Part shown: positions 6,100 through 10,861 of the stretch, one piece after another
Position numbering within the stretch: the first letter of the stretch is position 1
Layout: each line of letters opens with the position of its first letter
Source: Deltaproteobacteria bacterium
Lineage (GTDB): Bacteria > Desulfobacterota > Desulfomonilia > UBA1062
Direction: 5' to 3'
Length of the DNA: 10,861 nucleotides
Assembly: GCA_016934135.1 (NCBI GenBank)
Contig: JAFGTK010000133.1
Span: 1 to 10,861 of the forward strand
Position numbers and translations under genes: made by a program
Notes under the pieces: generated by a model
The model's input: only the letters and a program-made list of their open reading frames with translations
Database searches by the model: none
Told to the model about the DNA's origin: nothing

Positions 6100-6273
6100 A
6101 TAAGCACCTCCATCAGTATCGTTGTCTTCAAGGGCGCCAGAGGCCAGATGTATTTCTGGTCTTTATGGTGTCTCCACCGGCAGCAGCTGCGCACAGGGCC
6201 GGCCGGGGGAGGGAGTGTGCGAAGATAAAAACGGCCAGGAATACAGTACCTGCTGGAAAAAAATAGTTCTTCG
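6100..6273. other. Upstream region of the second selenoprotein gene; possible signal-peptide-like remnant
   Basis: This stretch lies between the start of the selenoprotein gene and repeat copy 2. On the minus strand one frame contains a hydrophobic run (TVFLAVFIFAHSL) followed by an Ala-rich segment and stops after GLWRP at about 6128. It resembles a signal peptide, but it has no start codon of its own close by and would have to begin inside the repeat. It could be the remains of a small exported protein cut by the repeat, or chance. The rest should contain the selenoprotein promoter, which I could not pin down. Confidence 0.2.
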
Positions 6274-6424
6274 AGCCAATTGAACAATTACTACTATCTT
6301 GTCGTCCCCGCGACTTGTCGGGCGAAGCTTTTGCGAAGCCTGAGGGCGGGGACCCAGAAGTCTCTGTATGTACTGGATTCAAAGTCTCCGCGTGAATGAC
6401 AGCCCGAAAGTTGTGCAATTACCT
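6274..6424 (-). repeat. MITE-like hairpin repeat, copy 2 (inverted relative to copy 1)
   Basis: Read on the minus strand, this segment aligns with 437-557. It shares the GAGGTAATTGC left end, TTCGGG, the CCAGTA-ATACA stretch, CTTCTGGGTCCCCGCC, and GATAGTAGTAATT near the right end. Its terminal repeats are AATTGAACAATT (6278-6289) and AGTTGTGCAATT (6409-6420), 10 of 12 complementary. The central hairpin keeps the arms GTCCCCGC (6304-6311) and GCGGGGAC (6346-6353), but its tip holds about 34 nt with two GCGAAGC repeats where copy 1 has only CTTC. It lies between the second selenoprotein gene and the CoA-transferase. Confidence 0.7.
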
Positions 6425-6482
6425 CCTTCATAATGAATTTATAAGATTTTATTCTGGAATAACAAGAAAAATAGCAAAAGAC

Positions 6483-6652
6483 TCATGCCTGAACATTCAA
6501 CCTGTTAATGGAATAACCCAGGTCCTCCTCCTGTAAGAATATCCATTTTTCCGATGTCTTACTGTTGTTGACAAACGAGTCAAGGTATTGATTTTGTTCT
6601 TTTAATTTGATCTCTGTTTGTGCTAGAAACCTATCCCATTGCGCACGTTCAT
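6483..6652 (-). pseudogene. Possible C-terminal gene remnant, unrecognised
   Basis: A minus-strand frame ending at TGA 6483-6485 reads like natural protein for about 55 codons: charged, with an amphipathic stretch (QTEIKLKEQNQYLDSF) and ordinary codon use. It has no ribosome binding site or start codon in the intergenic part; upstream it runs into the 5' end of the oppositely oriented CoA-transferase gene. If real, it is the tail of a gene whose front was lost when the CoA-transferase segment arrived. I recognise no family. Chance openness cannot be excluded. Confidence 0.2.
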
Positions 6653-6663
6653 GGAGGACACTG

Positions 6664-8175
6664 ATGACAACACCCATACAGCAGAAGATACGGAATAAAA
6701 AAAGAACACCACAGCAGATCGCTGATATGGTGAAATCCGGCGACTGGATCAACAGCGGAAGTGTAGGCGGCGATTCAACCGCATGCTTAGAAGCCGTTGC
6801 ACAAAGGCTCGGTCCAGGTCCAGGGCAACTCAGAGATATCGAACTATGGCTCTATGCCATGTTCTATCCCCATCCGGAGTTCCAGGAGATCGACCCCTTT
6901 CAGGAATACCACTGCATTCACGAATTCTTTTTCTTCCCCTGGAATCGCAAGGCAAGAGACATGAATAACGTAACCGACTGGTCTCACTGGGGATGGGCCT
7001 ACGGAATGTGGGCTCATCATTACCGCTTCGTGAATGCAGCCCGCCAGGGACGAGGGATGGACTGGTGGTTCAATGCCGTAACACCGCCGGACAAACACGG
7101 GTTTTTCAACATGTCGTACGGGACGAACAACTGCAACATCTTCAAGCAGACAGCGAAAAAGATCGTCTTCGAGGTACGGTCAGACTACCCCTGGGCCGAG
7201 GGCGGCAGGTTCAACACAATTCACATCGACGATATAGATTACTGGGTAGAGGTGGACTGCGAGAAATACAAGTGGCCGCAGATGGATGAGCGGGCTATCA
7301 AGGCAAAACCTGAAGAAAAGGCCATCGCCAGTCACATCATGGAAATCATGCGGGATCGTGATGTGGTCCAGGTCGGTGTGGGTTCGCTGCCGTCAGCATG
7401 TGTCGGGGCCATGGCTGAAGCCGGATTCAAGGATCTGGGTATTCATACGGAGATGCTTAACCACGGCCTGATCAACCTGATTGAGTCCGGCCAGGTGACC
7501 AACGCCTACAAAAACCTTGACCAGGGAAAGAGCGTCTATACCTTCGCCTTTCCTGTGGATGCGAAGTGGTATTACGAGACCATTCACCACAATCTGAATC
7601 TGGCCATATACGACATCAGTTATACAAACAACTTCAACATCCTTACCCGGATAGACAACATGATCGGCATCAACAACTGTGTAGCCGTCGACCTCCTGGG
7701 GCAGCAATGCTGCGGCTTCTATGATAAGCGGCCCGTATCGAGCACAGGCGGTTTCTTCCAGTTTGCGGCTTTCTGCGGCCAGGCAAAAGGCGGCAGGGGC
7801 GTTGCCGCCATGACCTCCCGCAGCAAGCACGGCACCTCCCGGATCGTACCTTTCCTCCCGGAGGGATCGTCCGTAGATGTTCCGGCGCAGTTCTCACATT
7901 ATGTCTGCACGGAATACGGCATGGCTAATCTCCGGGGGCTGACCGGCTATGAGCGGGCATCGGCGCTTATTTCCATCGCTCACCCTGATGACAGGCCATG
8001 GCTGGAGCAGGAAGCGAAAAAGTATGGCCTGTTGCCGCCGAAATTCCCTGTTCCCATGAATCCCCTGGGAGGGAACCGGCGATATCCTTCCTATGATGAG
8101 CGAAGAGATTACAAGGTCCCACTTAACAGCGAGATCTGGGGATTCGACTGGGACCCCTATCAGTCAGGCAGGTAA
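6664..8175 (+). CDS. Acetyl-CoA hydrolase/CoA-transferase family protein
   Basis: A 503-residue protein of the acetyl-CoA hydrolase/transferase family (4-hydroxybutyrate or succinyl-CoA:acetate CoA-transferase type), expected to move CoA between acyl-CoA and a free carboxylate through a glutamyl-CoA intermediate in the cytosol. The start is ATG 6664 with GGAGG six nt upstream; an earlier in-frame ATG (6607) lacks such a site. Seen in order: an N-terminal transferase lobe; the glycine loop VQVGVGSLPSACV (235-247); GIHTEML (259-265), where E263 is the likely catalytic Glu; and a C-terminal block with AKGGRGVAAMTSRS (374-387), SRIVPFLPEG (392-401) and CTEYGMANLRGLTGYERA (415-432). Two features deviate: the usual GGQxDF(I/V)RG motif reads GGFFQFAAF (362-370), and the N-terminal half is rich in Trp, Tyr and His (for example 86-120 and 131-135). 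Substrate is unknown. The gene stands alone, with no subunit or dehydrogenase beside it. Confidence 0.9.
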   Translation: MTTPIQQKIRNKKRTPQQIADMVKSGDWINSGSVGGDSTACLEAVAQRLGPGPGQLRDIELWLYAMFYPHPEFQEIDPFQEYHCIHEFFFFPWNRKARDMNNVTDWSHWGWAYGMWAHHYRFVNAARQGRGMDWWFNAVTPPDKHGFFNMSYGTNNCNIFKQTAKKIVFEVRSDYPWAEGGRFNTIHIDDIDYWVEVDCEKYKWPQMDERAIKAKPEEKAIASHIMEIMRDRDVVQVGVGSLPSACVGAMAEAGFKDLGIHTEMLNHGLINLIESGQVTNAYKNLDQGKSVYTFAFPVDAKWYYETIHHNLNLAIYDISYTNNFNILTRIDNMIGINNCVAVDLLGQQCCGFYDKRPVSSTGGFFQFAAFCGQAKGGRGVAAMTSRSKHGTSRIVPFLPEGSSVDVPAQFSHYVCTEYGMANLRGLTGYERASALISIAHPDDRPWLEQEAKKYGLLPPKFPVPMNPLGGNRRYPSYDERRDYKVPLNSEIWGFDWDPYQSGR

Positions 8176-8286
8176 TACGCTATCTGCAGTACAGATGTGA
8201 AAGCCCCGGATGGCTGTCAATCCTGTCCTCGGCTGAGATTAAATAGCTCAGGATACGACTTCGCCGTTGACAACCAGGAGGATAGT

Positions 8287-8436
8287 ATGATTTATCATTA
8301 CCGAAATACGCTTTACAAAGGTGTATCCGGTGTGATGACGGGTCCCTTTACCCAAGGGACTGTCCACACTGTTGATCCCGGGCAGCCAGGCTCTCATACC
8401 TGTGTTATTCGTTATCTTAAACTAGTACCAGTGTAG
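8287..8436 (+). CDS. Small hypothetical protein (49 residues)
   Basis: The start is ATG 8287 behind a full AGGAGG (8276-8281) at 5-nt spacing; the stop is TAG 8434-8436. The product begins MIYHYRNTLYKG, contains GVMTGPFTQGTVHTVDPG, a single Cys, and a short basic, hydrophobic tail (VIRYLKLVPV). There is no signal peptide or membrane segment, and I recognise no family. It follows the CoA-transferase by 111 bp on the same strand and could be co-transcribed. The strong ribosome binding site is the main support; an upstream in-frame ATG at 8197 has none. Confidence 0.4.
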   Translation: MIYHYRNTLYKGVSGVMTGPFTQGTVHTVDPGQPGSHTCVIRYLKLVPV

Positions 8437-8438
8437 AC

Positions 8439-8456
8439 CGATACATTCTCGTATCG
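8439..8456. terminator. Small stem-loop between convergent genes, possible terminator
   Basis: CGATAC-ATTCTC-GTATCG is a perfect 6-bp hairpin just after the small ORF stop and 12 bp before the 3' end of the converging antiporter gene. Its position suits a bidirectional terminator, but there is no U-tract on either strand. Confidence 0.3.
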
Positions 8457-8467
8457 CAGGCAGGGTA

Positions 8468-9691
8468 TCATCCGTCCTTCCCGATCTCCCCGGCCCGCTG
8501 AAGCGAGATCCGTGCGATAACAGGACCGAACAGCTCATGCAGGACCGTGGCGCCGATGATCACGCCCATGAGCGTACCGGAAAAGGCATCGAACGCGGGA
8601 TTCTCCTGGATCAGGAGCGCCATCCCGATAACGATGCCGCCCTGGGGGAGAAGACCGCCCGCCGTATAACGCCTGATCTTAGCAGATGCCCGGGTGAGCC
8701 GGGCGCCGAGTACCGTACCGGCAATCTTTCCTGCAGCCCTCAGCACCATGAACATACCTACGAAGAGAAGCGACTGGGAGAGCACGCCGAAGTCCAGAAA
8801 CATGCCGCTGAGCGTAAAGAAGAGTACAAAGACAAGTTCGTCCACATAGCGGTCGAGGATCCGGAACACCTTCTCCTGAGATGGATTACAGTTTACCACC
8901 ACCACGCCCATTGCCATGGTGGCGAGCATCTCTTCCACATTGGCAATCTTGGCGATGCCAAAGCACATGGTAAGCATGCCGAGTATGAGGACGATAAACG
9001 CCCCTTCTGTCTCCCTTCCCAGAAGCGGCGTAATCAGGTTGAAGAGTACACCGAAGACAATCCCCAGGATAACAGCACCGAACACCGCATACACAGGGTG
9101 TACGAAAAAGGATATCACAGGCGCATGGGTGTGCTCCAGCATTATCTGGGCGATCACAACGGCAAAGCTGAAATTCACGATGGCAAGCACGTCATCCAGG
9201 GCGGCAATGCCCATGATGGTGGAGGTTACCTCCCCCCTTGCGCCATACTCGTGGATGACGGCAAGAGGGGCTGAAGGATCTGTCGGGCTCGCCAGGGACC
9301 CCATGAGAAGGCTGAAGGGGATAATCATGCCGCTTAAGACACAATCCCTGGAGAGGCCCAGGGGACAGAGGATCATCAGCCCGGCAAAAACCAGAAGAAA
9401 GGGTATCTCTGCCGCAAGAACCGTGATTGAGAGAATGGTTTTGCCGAGTTTTCTGACCTGGGGATAAAGAAGACTGCCCCCGATGGTGAAGGTGATGAAC
9501 GACAGGGCAATGTCCGTGATCACCCTGCTGCCCGGAACAATCATCCCGGGCTGAAGCCAGTCAAATACGGGTCGTAATACAATACCGGCAAGGATATATC
9601 CGGTTATTTTCGGGAGGCGTATCCATTCGGCCACCTCTCCCAAAAGAAATCCGAACAGGACAAGACACCCGAATACAAGGGTGTATTCCAT
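8468..9691 (-). CDS. CPA2-type cation/proton antiporter (Na+/H+ exchanger domain)
   Basis: This 407-residue inner-membrane protein is made almost entirely of hydrophobic segments, about 11-13 of them, and matches the Na+/H+ exchanger (CPA/Kef-type) fold. The start is ATG 9689-9691, preceded by AAAGGAGGT at 5 nt. Family signs: LPKITGYILAGIVL (26-39) in the first helices, ASPTDPSAPLA (134-144) in the first discontinuous helix, and ALDDVLAIV (164-172) carrying the paired Asp (D166, D167) that bind the ion and proton in electrogenic exchangers. There is no C-terminal RCK/TrkA nucleotide-binding domain, so it is the bare transport domain, shorter than KefB/KefC. It probably exchanges Na+ or K+ for H+ for pH and salt homeostasis; the ion is not readable. 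Its start overlaps no other gene and a long dyad lies about 120-190 bp upstream. Confidence 0.93.
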   Translation of the reverse strand: MEYTLVFGCLVLFGFLLGEVAEWIRLPKITGYILAGIVLRPVFDWLQPGMIVPGSRVITDIALSFITFTIGGSLLYPQVRKLGKTILSITVLAAEIPFLLVFAGLMILCPLGLSRDCVLSGMIIPFSLLMGSLASPTDPSAPLAVIHEYGARGEVTSTIMGIAALDDVLAIVNFSFAVVIAQIMLEHTHAPVISFFVHPVYAVFGAVILGIVFGVLFNLITPLLGRETEGAFIVLILGMLTMCFGIAKIANVEEMLATMAMGVVVVNCNPSQEKVFRILDRYVDELVFVLFFTLSGMFLDFGVLSQSLLFVGMFMVLRAAGKIAGTVLGARLTRASAKIRRYTAGGLLPQGGIVIGMALLIQENPAFDAFSGTLMGVIIGATVLHELFGPVIARISLQRAGEIGKDG

Positions 9692-10178
9692 CTGCTACCT
9701 CCTTTCGGACAATATGAGCTGCCCGCACACAGACTCCACCGGTCACGCACTGTCAGCAGATGACTCATTTTATCTAGAGCTGAGTGCAACAGTTCGCGAC
9801 AGTCATTCATGCGCAGGCGGGCTTATCCACTGAATGAGCGTATCCAGTATTATCTATACGTTCTGAACCACTGCCTGCGCCGATATGAATGTCCTTACAA
9901 GTATTTTTAATTATTCTAAAGGATAGATACTATGTTTTCAAATCAAATACAGTCCCTGCCGTTCACTGGGATTCACACAGTGCAGCCTCACTCGTTCTTC
10001 TCGAAAATCGCTATAGCGTAGATCAAGACCCGGCGTTAAGGGGACATACCTGGTTTGCCTGGCTCGAGACTGGTACGGTAAAATCTTCGGGGTTGTTTTT
10101 TCAAAGATCCCCGATATCCCGCTCGTGGAGTCTTTATCCATATAAAAAATTTATTGTTTATGCATTCATATTCCGATA
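9692..10178. other. Divergent intergenic region, no gene seen
   Basis: About 490 bp separate the antiporter from the divergently oriented DUF4388 gene, so both promoters should be here. Open frames exist on both strands (for example 9889-10179 plus), but their products look non-coding and lack ribosome binding sites. The last 60 bp are very AT-rich (CCATATAAAAAATTTATTG around 10139-10157), as expected of a promoter region. I could not define -35/-10 boxes with confidence. A long dyad at 9811-9880 is listed separately. Confidence 0.5.
9811..9880. repeat. Long imperfect dyad upstream of the antiporter
   Basis: GCGCAGGC (9811-9818) and GCCTGCGC (9873-9880) are perfect 8-bp inverted arms enclosing a second perfect pair, CGTAT (9839-9843) with ATACG (9856-9860), and a loosely matched middle segment (CCACTGAATGAG against TTCTGAACCACTG). 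The result is a hairpin of about 70 nt. It could be a short repeat element, a regulatory RNA structure in the antiporter leader or a protein-binding site. Confidence 0.4.
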
Positions 10179-10861
10179 ATGATGAATACTATGGAGCATG
10201 TGTTTAAGTTGGATGATATTACCTTCCCGCTTCTCATGAAGGACACGATCGATTCTCAATTCACCGGCATCATCTTTGTGTCGTGTGATCAATGGAAAAA
10301 AGGTCTCATCTTCAAAGACGGCCTGCTCTGCGCAATCCAGTCCAACAATCCAGAGGAGCTTCTCGGCAATATCCTTGTCAGCATTGGCACCATAACAGAA
10401 GAAGAAAACAACCAGGCCCTTGAGCTTTCACGCATTGAGAGAAGGAAACAGGGGGTGATACTGCTCGAGAGGGGGGTTGTGCAGCCCAGAGAGATCACCC
10501 AGGCACTGAAGAGACAGCTGGAGTCACGGTTTTTGGACATCTTCGCCTGGGAGTTCGGCACGGTGCAGAAAGTCGCAAAAGATCAGATAAACAAACTCCC
10601 TGACATAACGAGGAATGAGTTCGCCTCCCTTGTGAGAAAAGGGATCATGGAGCATACGCAATTTTCTACGGTAATTGACGCACTTTCACCCTATGCGGAC
10701 ACAGTTCCAAAAAAACTGGTGGAAAACCTGCCGAAAGACATGGGAGTTGCCATTGACAATGTCGACCAGTACAAGGTTGCTGAGCTCCTCCTTCTGGGCC
10801 AGGATCCCCCCCGGGCACTGCTGTCTTTGTACTGTACCGGGGCTGTTTCTTTTGAAGAGAG
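10179..10861 (+). CDS. DUF4388 (PATAN-like) domain protein, N-terminal part
   Basis: The frame is open from ATG 10179 to the window end (227 codons, no stop). In-frame ATGs at 10179, 10182 and 10191 compete; none has a clear Shine-Dalgarno sequence, and 10191 (MEHVFKLDD) gives the most natural N-terminus. The sequence has the DUF4388 pattern: FTGIIFVSCDQWKKGLIFKDG (about residues 28-48), then LLCAIQSNNPEELLGNILV, a ..GTITEEE.. helix pair, GVILLERGVVQPREITQAL, and an IFAWEFGTVQ motif. DUF4388/PATAN domains occur in response-regulator and gliding or signalling proteins, notably in deltaproteobacteria, and are thought to mediate protein interactions; no enzymatic role is known. What follows past the window is unknown, so architecture and function stay open. 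Confidence 0.8.
   Translation, partial: MMNTMEHVFKLDDITFPLLMKDTIDSQFTGIIFVSCDQWKKGLIFKDGLLCAIQSNNPEELLGNILVSIGTITEEENNQALELSRIERRKQGVILLERGVVQPREITQALKRQLESRFLDIFAWEFGTVQKVAKDQINKLPDITRNEFASLVRKGIMEHTQFSTVIDALSPYADTVPKKLVENLPKDMGVAIDNVDQYKVAELLLLGQDPPRALLSLYCTGAVSFEE

Noticed and set aside
8537..9274. 245-codon open frame on the plus strand opposite the antiporter
   Set aside because: The product is very rich in His, Glu and Asp with no family resemblance; it is the antisense shadow of hydrophobic codons in the antiporter gene.
9604..9640. tRNA-like 5' half on the minus strand (GGAGAGGTGGCCGAATGG...), resembling a tRNA-Ser or tRNA-Leu start
   Set aside because: It lies inside the intact antiporter reading frame (GEVAEWIRLPK), and no matching anticodon arm, T-loop GGTTCGAAT or acceptor 3' strand follows. 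Treated as coincidence of codon usage.
1..10861. CRISPR array, prophage or insertion sequence with transposase
   Set aside because: No regularly spaced direct repeats, no phage structural genes and no transposase reading frame are present. The only repeats are the two MITE-like copies, the REP-like pair and isolated dyads.

Overview
The window reads like a chromosomal segment of an anaerobic or microaerophilic bacterium, most plausibly a deltaproteobacterium (Desulfobacterota). This placement is inferred from its two selenocysteine redox proteins, a DUF4388 protein, small hairpin-rich intergenic repeats built on GTCCCCGC/GCGGGGAC arms, and moderately GC-rich genes with strong AGGAGG-type ribosome binding sites. 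No rRNA or marker gene fixes the taxonomy.

The central observation is that two genes, each apparently broken by an in-frame TGA, are best read as intact selenoprotein genes. At 753-1472 (minus) lies an AhpC/Prx-type peroxiredoxin of 239 residues, with TGA (1221-1223) exactly where the peroxidatic cysteine belongs (PGDFTFV-U-ATE). At 5638-6099 (minus) lies a 153-residue peroxiredoxin-like protein, with TGA (5971-5973) at the first cysteine of the usual CPFC motif (RGFG-U-PFA). In both, a hairpin that fits the bacterial SECIS model follows the UGA at the expected distance, with G in its apical loop. In both, the second (resolving) cysteine I would expect is absent: Thr in the first, Ala in the second. 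Standard gene calling would report only truncated proteins starting at internal ATGs (1151 and 5943).

Layout: the C-terminal end of an OmpR/PhoB-type response regulator (1-201, plus); an intergenic stretch with a pair of inverted REP-like units (344-418) and copy 1 of a MITE-like repeat (437-557); seleno-peroxiredoxin (minus); a divergent 314-bp leader with a candidate promoter, operator-like dyads and hairpins; an FAD/NAD(P)H disulfide reductase of the CoA-disulfide reductase/NADH oxidase family (1787-3124, plus); a convergent BCCT-family betaine/choline-type transporter (3343-5136, minus); about 500 bp of non-coding DNA; the second selenoprotein (minus); an intergenic region with copy 2 of the MITE-like repeat in inverted orientation (6274-6424) and a possible gene remnant (6483-6652, minus); an acetyl-CoA hydrolase/CoA-transferase family protein (6664-8175, plus); a 49-residue small ORF (8287-8436, plus); a CPA2-type cation/proton antiporter (8468-9691, minus); about 490 bp without a convincing gene but with a long dyad (9811-9880); and the start of a DUF4388 protein that runs off the window (10179 onward, plus).

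Together the genes suggest stress handling: peroxide detoxification by two selenoenzymes, a flavin disulfide reductase that might supply reducing power, and compatible-solute and cation transport for osmotic and pH balance. The two selenoprotein genes, the flavoenzyme and the BCCT transporter are exactly the genes enclosed by the two inverted repeat copies. Functional coupling is inference from proximity; no gene pair here forms a clear co-directional operon.
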